Source: Bacillota bacterium
Lineage (GTDB): Bacteria > Bacillota > Clostridia > Acetivibrionales > DSM-1351
NCBI GenBank assembly: GCA_023393115.1
Contig: JAEWMS010000063.1
Span: 1 to 64,000 of the forward strand
Direction: 5' to 3'
Length of the DNA stretch: 64,000 nucleotides
Part shown: piece after piece, positions 52,563 to 61,439 of the stretch
How the letters are laid out: each line of letters opens with the position of its first letter
How positions within the stretch are numbered: the stretch's first letter is position 1
Translations under genes and position numbers: made by a program
The notes under the pieces: generated by a model
What the model saw: the letters and a program-made list of their open reading frames with translations, nothing else
The model's database searches: none
What the model was told of the DNA's origin: nothing

Positions 52563-53057
52563 ATGAACGCCAAGGGAAAGGTTATTAAATATGGAAATAA
52601 CGTTGATACGGACGTAATTATACCGGCTCGGTATTTGAACACTACAGATCCTGCCGAGCTAGCAAGCCATTGTATGGAGGATCTTGACGAAAAGTTTACT
52701 ACCAGGGTTAAAAAGGGAGATGTAATGGTGGCAGGCAAGAATTTTGGCTGCGGTTCCTCCAGGGAACATGCTCCTATTGCAATAAAGGCGTCAGGAATAT
52801 CCTGTGTTATAGCTGAAACCTTTGCACGAATTTTTTATAGAAATGCTATTAACATTGGCCTTCCTATTATAGAATGTGTGGAAGCGGCTCAGGATATAAA
52901 AGATGGTGATGAAGTAGAGATTGATTTTGATAAAGGCTTGATAAAAAACCTTACAACAGGAAAAAGCTATCAGGGACAGCCCTTTCCTGAATTTATGCAA
53001 GAACTTATTGCAGCAAATGGTCTGGTTGAGTATATCAAAAAGTCATTAGTAAAATAA
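52563..53057 (+). CDS. leuD: 3-isopropylmalate dehydratase small subunit
   Basis: Swivel-domain subunit of the isopropylmalate isomerase. KYGNNVDTDVIIPARYL near residue 8 and NFGCGSSREHAP near 56 are the family signatures. The 164-residue length pairs with the short LeuC type. It follows leuC by 27 bases with a GAGGAG SD. Confidence 0.96.
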   Translation: MNAKGKVIKYGNNVDTDVIIPARYLNTTDPAELASHCMEDLDEKFTTRVKKGDVMVAGKNFGCGSSREHAPIAIKASGISCVIAETFARIFYRNAINIGLPIIECVEAAQDIKDGDEVEIDFDKGLIKNLTTGKSYQGQPFPEFMQELIAANGLVEYIKKSLVK

Positions 53058-53125
53058 AACTCGATTAATTTGTCTGTTTTATTGCAATCTATGAATTTGA
53101 GTTTTAAAGAGATGGAGATGAAATT

Positions 53126-54196
53126 ATGAACTATAAAATTACCGTTCTTCCCGGCGACGGGATCGGTCCGGATATAGTGGATGAAGCGCTGCAGGTTTTG
53201 AAGCTGATAGGTGAAAAGTACGGACACAGTTTCCAGCTAACCGAAGCAGACATGGGCGGTGTGGCCATTGACAGGCATGGAGTACCACTTCCCCAGGCAA
53301 CTATAGACGCCTGCAAAAACAGCGATGCAGTATTGTTAGGTGCTGTAGGGGGACCTAAATGGGATACCCTTCCGGGACATTTAAGGCCTGAAGCGGGCTT
53401 GCTGGGAATTAGAGGAGCATTGGGGCTCTATGCAAACCTTAGGCCTGCAATAATTTATGAAGCCTTGAAAGACGCTTCACCTCTTAAATCTGAAATTATA
53501 AGTAAGGGCATAAATATTATGGTAATCCGTGAGCTCACCGGGGGCATTTACTTCGGAAAGAGGGACAGGTTTGAAACAGAAGGCGGAGAGGCTGCATACG
53601 ATACTGAAATGTATAGTAGAGCCGAAATAGAGAGAATAGCAAGGGTTGGTTTTGAGACAGCCATGAAACGCGGCAAAAAGCTGATGTCCGTTGATAAGGC
53701 AAATGTTCTTGAAAGCTCAAGATTATGGAGACAGGTGGTCGAAGAGGTGGCAAAGGATTATCCTGAAGTGTCTTTAAGCCATATGTATGTTGATAATGCA
53801 GCAATGCAGCTGGTTAGAAATCCTGCACAGTTTGACGTTATACTTACCAGTAACATATTTGGTGATATCTTGTCAGATGAGGCTTCGATGATTACAGGGT
53901 CCATAGGAATGCTGCCCTCTGCAAGTCTTGGAGCTACAAAGCTGGGATTGTACGAGCCAATACATGGCTCTGCACCTGATATTGCAGGACAGGATAAGGC
54001 AAACCCTATTGCCACAATTCTTTCAGTGGCTATGCTGCTCAGGTACTCTCTTGACCTTACGGCTGAAGCGGATGAGATTGAGAGCGCCGTAACACGAGTG
54101 CTGGATAAAGGCTATAGGACAGGTGATATAGCTTCAGCCGGAACAACTGTGGTTGGAACAAGAGAAATGGGTAGAATTATTAGAGAAGAACTTTAG
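53126..54196 (+). CDS. leuB: 3-isopropylmalate dehydrogenase
   Basis: NAD-dependent oxidative decarboxylation of 3-isopropylmalate, the third step of leucine synthesis. GDGIGPDIVDEAL at the N terminus, GIRGALGLYANLRP (substrate Arg residues), VDNAAMQLVRNP, TSNIFGDILSDEAS (metal Asp residues) and EPIHGSAPDIAG are intact in 356 residues. It completes leuCDB. leuA, which supplies the substrate, is not in the window. Confidence 0.97.
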   Translation: MNYKITVLPGDGIGPDIVDEALQVLKLIGEKYGHSFQLTEADMGGVAIDRHGVPLPQATIDACKNSDAVLLGAVGGPKWDTLPGHLRPEAGLLGIRGALGLYANLRPAIIYEALKDASPLKSEIISKGINIMVIRELTGGIYFGKRDRFETEGGEAAYDTEMYSRAEIERIARVGFETAMKRGKKLMSVDKANVLESSRLWRQVVEEVAKDYPEVSLSHMYVDNAAMQLVRNPAQFDVILTSNIFGDILSDEASMITGSIGMLPSASLGATKLGLYEPIHGSAPDIAGQDKANPIATILSVAMLLRYSLDLTAEADEIESAVTRVLDKGYRTGDIASAGTTVVGTREMGRIIREEL

Positions 54197-54227
54197 TAAA
54201 CTGTCAAATTTGAATTTATTATTGCTG

Positions 54228-54266
54228 AAAAAGAGGAATCTGAGACAAAACTCAGTTCCTCTTTTT
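54228..54266 (+). terminator. Strong intrinsic terminator after leuB
   Basis: AAAAAGAGGAA (54228-54238) pairs perfectly with TTCCTCTTTTT (54256-54266). A second stem, CTGAG/CTCAG, lies inside. Confidence 0.93.
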
Positions 54267-54297
54267 GTGATTAATGTAATATTTTCTGAAATTGTAA

Positions 54298-54326
54298 TTG
54301 ATGAATAGCGTTTAATAAAATATAAT
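54298..54326 (+). promoter_or_regulatory. Sigma-A promoter of the surface-protein genes
   Basis: TTGATG (54298-54303), exactly 17 bases, then a perfect TATAAT (54321-54326). It lies 67 bases before the tail-collar-like gene. Confidence 0.75.
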
Positions 54327-54393
54327 ATAATTGGGATAAAAATACATATTATTTTTTCATAAGCATTTATGGAATTAAAAGGAGGAAGGTATT

Positions 54394-54636
54394 ATGGATT
54401 ATACTTTAGGTGAAATATCGTTATTTGCATTTAATTTTGTGCCTATGGGCTGGATGCCCTGCGAAGGTCAGATGCTTCAAATTGCTCAGAATCAAGCTCT
54501 ATATTCATTACTTGGGACGACCTATGGAGGGGATGGTAGAACAACCTTCGCTTTACCTAATCTAAAGGGGGCAGAGCCGCTGCCAAACATGAAGTACTAT
54601 ATAGCAGTACAGGGTTTGTATCCTCAAAGGGATTAA
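54394..54636 (+). CDS. Tail-collar-domain mini-protein
   Basis: An 80-residue protein made of one phage tail-collar-like domain: GEISLFAFNFVPMGWMPCEG, then LLGTTYGGDGRTTFALPNLKG. Such domains also occur in bacterial microcystin-dependent-protein (Mdp)-like and surface proteins, which are usually about twice as long. No signal peptide is present and no other phage genes are nearby. AAGGAGG precedes ATG 54394. Probably cotranscribed with the discoidin-like gene. Function unknown. Confidence 0.8.
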   Translation: MDYTLGEISLFAFNFVPMGWMPCEGQMLQIAQNQALYSLLGTTYGGDGRTTFALPNLKGAEPLPNMKYYIAVQGLYPQRD

Positions 54637-54711
54637 TAGGTTGATAAATATAATTGCCATGCAATTACCAAGACGTCATAAGCTTATGATATAGAAAGGA
54701 TGGAATTACAT

Positions 54712-55992
54712 ATGGCAGATCCGAATATTGCTTTAAATAAATCGGCAACAGCAAGTAACTATGTAAAGCCCTATTCTCCGAATAAAGCTGTAAATGGTGT
54801 GATTACACCGTTCAGCCGATGGCTGAGCAACGCTGTTCCTGCAGCTATGGTGGTTGATTTGGGATTTATTAATGTTATTACAGCATGGACTGTAAGGCAT
54901 ATGGGTGTTGCAGGCTGGATGACACCTGACTACAATTTGGTAGATTTTTCACTTCAGGGTTCAAACAATAACACAACTTGGACAACAATAGATTCAGTTA
55001 CTAATAACTCTGCAAGTATAACAACTAGAGGTGTAATAGCTGCTTACAGGTATGTAAGATTATATGTGACAAAAGGTCTCAGAACTAATCCTCAGTTTGC
55101 ATCTATTATGGAGCTTGAGATTAACGGACATCCTGTTACAGCAAATCTTGCAGCACTCGGTATCAGCAGCGGAGCACTTTCACCTGCATTTGCTCCTGCT
55201 ACCATGGCTTATACTGCTCCAAAAGTTCCATACAGTACAACAAGCGTTACTGTTACTGCTACCGCAGCAGATCCTACTTCTACTATAAAAGTCAATGGTG
55301 TGATAATGACTGGTGGGCAGAGTACAGTCAATCTGAATGTTGGTATTAATACCATAAACGTGTTAGTAACAGCATTAGATGGTGTGACAACAAAGACGTA
55401 CACTATTACAGTAGAAAGAGAGCAGGGAGCTATTCTCACAGGTCTGACAATAAGCAGTGGTACGCTTACTCCGGATTTCTCAAGTAATCATTTGAATTAT
55501 ACTACTCAGAATGTTGGCTATGATACTGCACGTGTTGAAGTAACTCCTGCTACCACTGTAGCCGGAACAACAATAACTGTAGCCGGAAATGCAGCAACCA
55601 GCGGTCATCCTTCACCTGTAAATCTAAATGTAGGCAGCAATACCATTAATGTTGTGGCTACAAATGGTGGTGCTTCTCAGACGTATACCATAGGAGTGGT
55701 AAGAGAGAGTAGTCCATATTTACAGAGTGTAACTGGTGTTCCGGGGATAACCTTTGTTAAAACAACATATACATATACAACTAGTACTCTTTCACAAAAA
55801 ATAAAAAATGTTGTAATTGTACCTGAGGATAATAGTGCTACATTGGCAATAAAAATGAACGGGACCTCAATTCCGTATACTTCGTCCATTACATTCGATT
55901 TAATTAGCGGAATAAATGTTCTGATTATTACAGGCACATCAGCTTCTGGTACAGAAAGCAGAACGTATACATTTAACATAAACAAGACATAA
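54712..55992 (+). CDS. Discoidin (F5/8 C)-like protein with cadherin-like beta-sandwich domains
   Basis: Residues 1-145 resemble an F5/8 type C domain (NIALNKSATASNYVKPY, then AYRYVRLYVTKGLR). Three cadherin-like beta-sandwich repeats follow (from about residue 148, with LAALGISSGALSPAF and LTGLTISSGTLTPDF). These are carbohydrate- or surface-binding folds. No signal peptide or anchor is seen, as in its tail-collar neighbour. AAAGGA at 54695-54700 selects ATG 54712 over ATG 54700. It lies 75 bases after that gene and ends at a terminator. Confidence 0.82.
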   Translation: MADPNIALNKSATASNYVKPYSPNKAVNGVITPFSRWLSNAVPAAMVVDLGFINVITAWTVRHMGVAGWMTPDYNLVDFSLQGSNNNTTWTTIDSVTNNSASITTRGVIAAYRYVRLYVTKGLRTNPQFASIMELEINGHPVTANLAALGISSGALSPAFAPATMAYTAPKVPYSTTSVTVTATAADPTSTIKVNGVIMTGGQSTVNLNVGINTINVLVTALDGVTTKTYTITVEREQGAILTGLTISSGTLTPDFSSNHLNYTTQNVGYDTARVEVTPATTVAGTTITVAGNAATSGHPSPVNLNVGSNTINVVATNGGASQTYTIGVVRESSPYLQSVTGVPGITFVKTTYTYTTSTLSQKIKNVVIVPEDNSATLAIKMNGTSIPYTSSITFDLISGINVLIITGTSASGTESRTYTFNINKT

Positions 55993-56026
55993 ATATTAAT
56001 AGGATACTTATCATTCTAATAATGCG

Positions 56027-56066
56027 CAAAGACTGAAATTATTATTAGTTTCAGTCTTTGACATTT
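56027..56066 (+). terminator. Intrinsic terminator
   Basis: CAAAGACTGAAA (56027-56038) pairs perfectly with TTTCAGTCTTTG (56049-56060), followed by ACATTTTTT. Confidence 0.88.
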
Positions 56067-56188
56067 TTTAGAGATTAAGCAAAATAACTTATATTTAAGT
56101 ACTGAAAAGCTAATAATCTGGATAATGTCCAGTATTAGAGTGTGAGCTATTTGATCAAATTCAATTATTTTATTGAAGGGGTGTTTAA

Positions 56189-59100
56189 ATGAGGAAGGCA
56201 TGTTTGGCGATTTTATTATGTTTTATCTTAATTATATCGGGAGGTAACTGTGTTTTTGCCGAAGAATATATTGATGGTGGCACTAACAAGGATTTGACAG
56301 CACCTTTGATTATAAATACTTTTACATACATAAATACATATGATGGTGCTGTTGGGACACCAATGTTTTTTAGGATTATACCTTACAGCACTGATTTTTA
56401 TATAATTGAAACTACTGGTACTGTTGATACTGAGGGTGAACTCTATGACAGTGGTGGGAATTCCCTTGAGGTTCAGGATGATGTTGTTGGAACAAATTTT
56501 CAGATACACCGGGAATTGATTGGAGGAGAAACATATTATCTTCGAGTCACTAATTATACAATGATTGAAGGGGATCAAACAATACTTCGTATAGCTGGAG
56601 ATGTTGTTGGACAATTAAGCGCGCCTCCTACAGCAACAGTGCAGGAGATCACAGGAACACTACAGGTGGGAAGGACACTGACAGGTAACTATACCTACAG
56701 TGATGCAAATGGAGATTTAGAGGGAACAAGTACATACAAGTGGTTTAGATCAGATGATGCAGCAGGACTAAATATAACAGAAATAGCGGGAGCAACAGAT
56801 GATGAATATATATTACAGAGTACAGATGAAGGAAAATATATCAGCTTTGAGGTAACGCCAGTAGCTCTAACTGGAATAGCACAGGGAACAGCAGTGAAGA
56901 GCACATGGGCAGGAGCTGTAGGACCAGCTGAGGCAGCACCAACAGCGATAGTACAGCCTATCACAGGAACATTGCAGGTAGGAGCTACACTGACAGGTCA
57001 CTATACCTACAGCGATGTAAATGGCGATTTAGAGGGAACAAGTACATACAAATGGTACAGGGCAGATAATTCATCAGGACTTAACAAAACTGAGATAACA
57101 GGAGCAAATGCTAAACAATATGTGCTTACCAGCGATGATACAGGTAAATATATTAGCTTTGAGGTAACGCCGGTAGCAGCAACTGGAATAACACCGGGAA
57201 CAGCAGTATTGAGTGCATGGGCAGGAGTTGTAGTACCTGCGGAAGCGGCACCTACAGCAACAGTGCAAGCAATTACAGGAACACTGCAGGTTGGAGCGAC
57301 ACTGACAGGTCACTACACTTACAGTGATGTAAATGGAGATGTTGAGGGAACCAGTACATACAAATGGTATAGGGCAGATAATTCATCAGGCCTCAACAAA
57401 GAGGAGATAGCGGGAGCAAATGCCAAACAATATGAGCTTACCAGCGATGATATAGGTAAATACATTAGCTTTGAGGTAACACCGGCAGCTGCAACTGGAA
57501 TAACACCGGGGGCAACAGTATTGAGTCCATGGAAAGGAGCCGTAGGACCAGCTGAAGCAGCACCAACAGCGACAGTACAGCCTATCACAGGAACATTGCA
57601 GGTAGGAGCTACACTGACAGGTAACTATACCTACAGCGATGTAAATGGCGATTTAGAGGGAACAAGTACATACAAATGGTACAGGGCAGATAATTCATCA
57701 GGACTTAACAAAACTGAGATAACAGGAGCAAATGCCAAACAATATGTGCTTACCAGCGATGATATAGGTAAATATATTAGCTTTGAGGTAACGCCTGTAG
57801 CTGCAACTGGTATAACACCGGGAACAGCTGTACCAAGTGCATGGGCAGGAGCTGTAGTACCTGCGGAAGCAGCACCCACAGCGACTGGTTTGTCAATAAC
57901 AGGAACATTGCAGGTAGGAGCAACACTATCTGGTCATTATACTTACAGCGATGTAAATGGAGATTTAGAGGGAACAAGCACTTACAAGTGGTATAGATCA
58001 GATGATGCAGCAGGAACAAACAAGGTTGAAATAGCGGGAGCAACAGCAACTACATACTTATTGGTGACGGAGGATGCAGGAAAGTACATAAGTTTTGAAG
58101 TAACTCCCGTAGCGGCTACCGGAGCTAAACAAGGAATAGCATATGAAAGTTCGAAAATAGGAGCGGTCGGGTTAACAAACGCAGACCCACCTGTTATAAT
58201 TGAACAGCCCCAGAGCCAGTCTGTAAATGTCGGAGAAACAGCTTGGATATCAATAAATGCAACAGGAAGTGGGACACTGAGCTATCAATGGTATAGCAAT
58301 TCAGAACCGTCCACTTCAAATGGTGTGGAGCTTCAGACTACATCTGGTTCAGCAATAACCACGACGGGTGCCGCAATACAAGTGCCTACAAATTTACCTG
58401 GTACAACATACTACTATTGTATAGTTACCAACACAGATAATACAAAGACCGGCTCAAAAACCGCTACAACGGTTAGTGATATAGTAAGTGTAGCTGTAAA
58501 TGCATTAACAGATGCACCGGCACCAGTAATAGTTGAACAGCCACAGAACAGGACGGTTAATATCGGCGGAACTGTTCAGCTGTCTGTAGCAGCTACAGGA
58601 AGTGGAGTCCTAAGCTATCAATGGTATAGCAATACAGTGGCATCAGCTTCTGGCGGGACTCTAATACAAAATTCATCAGGTTCGGCAATGCAAATATCTG
58701 CAAATGCAGCCGGAACAACATACTATTATTGTGTAATAACCAACACAGATAATACTAAAACAGGAACAAAGACGGCTTCAATTACCAGTAACCTTGCTTG
58801 GGTGACTGTGAATACACCGAATCCGCCAGCGCCGCCAACACCTTCAACACCATCATCTTCATCATCATCATCTTCATCAACACCGTCGGTAACCCGGGAG
58901 GAAAATAACAAGGTAGAAGGTAGCGTTAATGGAAAACCCTTCGTTATTGGGACAACTGAAACGACTAAACGTGGCGCTGAAACAGTGACTACTGTCTCAG
59001 TAGATTCTCAGGCAATAAACCAAATACTCGGGAGTGAAGGGAACAATACTGTTATAACTATTCCTGTGGGGAAAGCAAATGTTGGCGCTGGAGTTCTGAC

Positions 59101-60157
59101 AGGTGACCTGGTAAAAAGTATGGAAAACCACCAGGCCGTTATAGAGATCAAAACCGATAATGTAACATATACATTACCTGCCAAAAATATAAATATTGAA
59201 GCTATTGCACAGCAAATCGGGTCAGCAGTTCAGTTGAAGGATATCAAGGTGGAAATTGAGATTTCAAAGGTCTCATTGGAATATGTTAAAGTCATTGAAG
59301 ACACTGGTGCAAAAGGCGGCTATACTTTAGTAGTATCACCTGTAGAGTTTAATATTAAGTGTACCGCCAATAATCAAACAGTAACTGTAAGCAAATTTAA
59401 CGAATATGTGGAAAGAACCATAGCATTACCGGCAAATGTTGATCCCAATAAAATTACAACAGGTGTAGTTGTTAATCCTGACAGAACTGTAAGACATGTT
59501 CCGACTACAATAATTAAGGAAAATGGGAGATACTATGCTAAAATTAACAGCTTGACAAATAGTACCTATACCGTTATATATCACCCTGTGGAGTTCGCAG
59601 ATGTAAATTATAGACAGTGGGTTAAAGATGCAGCTAATGATATGGGCTCAAGGATGATTATCAGTGGCAGTGCTGACAATTTATTTGATCCCGACAAAGA
59701 AATAACCCGCGCGGAGTTTGCTGAAATCATTGTAAAAGCTCTTGGACTTAAGCCTTATAGCGGTAAAAGCGTATTCTCAGATGTAAAGGAAGACCATTTG
59801 AGATTTGGTTATATAATGGCAGCTTATGAGTATGGATTGATAACAGGTAAAGGTAATAACAGATTTGCACCTGATGAAAAGATTACCCGTGAACAAGCCC
59901 TGGCTATTATTTCAAAGGCCATGTCTTTAACCGGTCTCAGCTATGAAATGGATGAGCAGGATACAAAAGAGATCCTTGCATCCTATAAAGATTCAAAGAA
60001 CATATCATCATGGGCAAGAGAAAGTGTTGCTCTTTGTTTGAAGCTTGAAATTACTTCTGGAAAAGGAAACGGATTAATTTCTCCTAAGACAAACATTACG
60101 AGGGCAGAAATTGCAGTGTTCATGCAAAAGCTGCTTAAAAAATCAAATTTAATTTAG
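56189..60157 (+). CDS. Large S-layer-anchored surface protein with repeats
   Basis: A 1322-residue secreted protein. A signal peptide (1-24, cleaved near GGNCVFA) is followed by a short unassigned domain (25-145), then five 104-residue repeats (147-666). Two Ig-like domains (about 667-875) share an LSYQWYSN motif. A Pro/Ser-rich linker with nine consecutive Ser precedes a beta-rich domain (about 905-1130). Three SLH domains form the C terminus (about 1135-1322: FADVNYRQWVKDAAND, FSDVKEDHLRFGY and YKDSKNISSWARESVAL). SLH domains bind pyruvylated wall polymers. Likely a cell-surface adhesin or structural protein. Confidence 0.93.
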   Translation: MRKACLAILLCFILIISGGNCVFAEEYIDGGTNKDLTAPLIINTFTYINTYDGAVGTPMFFRIIPYSTDFYIIETTGTVDTEGELYDSGGNSLEVQDDVVGTNFQIHRELIGGETYYLRVTNYTMIEGDQTILRIAGDVVGQLSAPPTATVQEITGTLQVGRTLTGNYTYSDANGDLEGTSTYKWFRSDDAAGLNITEIAGATDDEYILQSTDEGKYISFEVTPVALTGIAQGTAVKSTWAGAVGPAEAAPTAIVQPITGTLQVGATLTGHYTYSDVNGDLEGTSTYKWYRADNSSGLNKTEITGANAKQYVLTSDDTGKYISFEVTPVAATGITPGTAVLSAWAGVVVPAEAAPTATVQAITGTLQVGATLTGHYTYSDVNGDVEGTSTYKWYRADNSSGLNKEEIAGANAKQYELTSDDIGKYISFEVTPAAATGITPGATVLSPWKGAVGPAEAAPTATVQPITGTLQVGATLTGNYTYSDVNGDLEGTSTYKWYRADNSSGLNKTEITGANAKQYVLTSDDIGKYISFEVTPVAATGITPGTAVPSAWAGAVVPAEAAPTATGLSITGTLQVGATLSGHYTYSDVNGDLEGTSTYKWYRSDDAAGTNKVEIAGATATTYLLVTEDAGKYISFEVTPVAATGAKQGIAYESSKIGAVGLTNADPPVIIEQPQSQSVNVGETAWISINATGSGTLSYQWYSNSEPSTSNGVELQTTSGSAITTTGAAIQVPTNLPGTTYYYCIVTNTDNTKTGSKTATTVSDIVSVAVNALTDAPAPVIVEQPQNRTVNIGGTVQLSVAATGSGVLSYQWYSNTVASASGGTLIQNSSGSAMQISANAAGTTYYYCVITNTDNTKTGTKTASITSNLAWVTVNTPNPPAPPTPSTPSSSSSSSSSTPSVTREENNKVEGSVNGKPFVIGTTETTKRGAETVTTVSVDSQAINQILGSEGNNTVITIPVGKANVGAGVLTGDLVKSMENHQAVIEIKTDNVTYTLPAKNINIEAIAQQIGSAVQLKDIKVEIEISKVSLEYVKVIEDTGAKGGYTLVVSPVEFNIKCTANNQTVTVSKFNEYVERTIALPANVDPNKITTGVVVNPDRTVRHVPTTIIKENGRYYAKINSLTNSTYTVIYHPVEFADVNYRQWVKDAANDMGSRMIISGSADNLFDPDKEITRAEFAEIIVKALGLKPYSGKSVFSDVKEDHLRFGYIMAAYEYGLITGKGNNRFAPDEKITREQALAIISKAMSLTGLSYEMDEQDTKEILASYKDSKNISSWARESVALCLKLEITSGKGNGLISPKTNITRAEIAVFMQKLLKKSNLI
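56627..58186 (+). repeat. Five tandem 312-bp repeats in the S-layer protein gene
   Basis: Repeats begin at 56627, 56939, 57251, 57563 and 57875, exactly 312 bases (104 codons) apart. Each encodes a domain with ITGTLQVG, YTYSDxNGDLEGTSTYKW and GKYISFEVTPVAxTG. Units 2, 3 and 4 are nearly identical over long stretches, units 1 and 5 are more diverged. Recent duplication or gene conversion is indicated, and copy number may vary between strains. Confidence 0.95.
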
Positions 60158-60221
60158 TATTGACGTAAGATGTATTCTATCATGAGTATACCTTAGTTTA
60201 TAATGAGGTGTTATTTTCCCT

Positions 60222-60258
60222 GGGGAAGGTACATTTAGTACAGACCCCGGGGATTTAT
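60222..60258 (+). terminator. Probable terminator after the S-layer gene
   Basis: GGGG (60222-60225) with CCCC (60245-60248) and inner GTAC/GTAC around a 5-base loop, followed by GGGGATTTATTTT. The stem overlaps the stop codon of the converging carboxypeptidase gene. Confidence 0.5.
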
Positions 60259-61302
60259 TTTGGCAACCGTCAGAAGTGAATTATCCTTGTTTACAATTTC
60301 TAAACTGACATTATCAATAAGATGGGAATCAATATATACTTTTTGGCTACTCCCCACACCAATAAAAACACTACTACTGTTCTCTAATATCTCACCTTTG
60401 AAAGTTTTTTCATAAAATTCTTCTAGACATAAATTATTTTCAGCCAGAAAAGTGCTTAGAGATACACCCACATACCTTATGTGCCAGGGCTCGTAAACAC
60501 TGCCAGTTATCTGGGTTTTATCGCTGGGATACCTTATGATAAAACCAAAACGGTGCAGGTTTTTATCAAGCCAAATTTGCTCCTCTGTACCTTCAAAATC
60601 ATTTCTGTGTCGGCCATTTACGCTGAATATGTCCAGCGACAGCCCAGTATGGTGCTCTGAGTTACCTGGTAGTGCCACCAGCTGACGAGTTCTGGAAAAG
60701 GCTTCTTCATATGTCTTGGATGTCTTTTTAAAGTTTTCCAGGTTGGAGTTGAATATGAACTGTTGAATAGAAATACTTCTATAAGCACTGTTTATAATAA
60801 ACCCTTTGATACCATCTTCTTTAGCAGCTGCCGTCATTGAATACAGTGCATCCAGAGTGCAGGGAATAAGCTTCAGATCAGGATACTCCAGCTTTACTTT
60901 ACTTGCACTGATAGGCGTAAGAGACTTTGGGGAAAAGTCCTTTGGCAGAGGATTATCCTTGTTAATCAATAGTTTTAAGGTGCAGTCCTGCTCTATAATC
61001 AATTCCTTCATGGAAGCAGTGTTAATTGAGTCAGGTGTTGCGGCTGTCAGGTAAAAAGTATTATCTCTTTGCAGAACGGAAATGGCTTTCCGGCCTGTTA
61101 GTTGTATCTGATGAATTTCTCTGTAAGAGGGTTCAACCTTTGTAACAGCTTGCTCGGTTGTAACTTTCGCTACGAATTTTTGTTCTGAGGCTTCTTGAGG
61201 TGGGGAATCGGATACGGCCTTATGGAGAGCCACTTTACCACAGCCTGCAAAAAAGGTGCAGAGTAGAAGACAGTATAAAAATAAGTATATTATCCTTCTC
61301 AT
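60235..61302 (-). CDS. VanY-type D-Ala-D-Ala carboxypeptidase lipoprotein
   Basis: A 355-residue zinc peptidase of the VanY (M15B) type, trimming D-alanine from peptidoglycan. A lipoprotein signal ends in the lipobox FAGC (Cys about 21). The catalytic part holds INSAYRSISIQQF, the zinc motif SEHHTGLSLDIF and the final EPWHIRYVG. A C-terminal extension of about 50 residues follows the last motif. The frame starts at a TTG (61314), but GGAGGG sits before ATG (61302). It converges with the S-layer gene. Confidence 0.92.
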   Translation of the reverse strand: MRRIIYLFLYCLLLCTFFAGCGKVALHKAVSDSPPQEASEQKFVAKVTTEQAVTKVEPSYREIHQIQLTGRKAISVLQRDNTFYLTAATPDSINTASMKELIIEQDCTLKLLINKDNPLPKDFSPKSLTPISASKVKLEYPDLKLIPCTLDALYSMTAAAKEDGIKGFIINSAYRSISIQQFIFNSNLENFKKTSKTYEEAFSRTRQLVALPGNSEHHTGLSLDIFSVNGRHRNDFEGTEEQIWLDKNLHRFGFIIRYPSDKTQITGSVYEPWHIRYVGVSLSTFLAENNLCLEEFYEKTFKGEILENSSSVFIGVGSSQKVYIDSHLIDNVSLEIVNKDNSLLTVAKINPRGLY

Positions 61303-61439
61303 AAAGCCCTCCAAAAAATAAAATTGATTATTCCATAAATTACTATTATTATATGAAGAAAAGAGTTTTTTATTTATGAAGCAATCAAATCAGTTAACAT
61401 CAACCAATATATAATCTATTATTTCGAGGGGTGAATACT

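Noticed and set aside
54394..54636. Prophage remnant
   Set aside because: Only a tail-collar domain is present; no integrase, capsid, lysis or other tail genes nearby, and the gene has its own housekeeping promoter.
58726..58911. Asp-rich minus-strand frame opposite the S-layer linker
   Set aside because: It is the complement of the Ser-codon run (TCA/TCT) of the linker.
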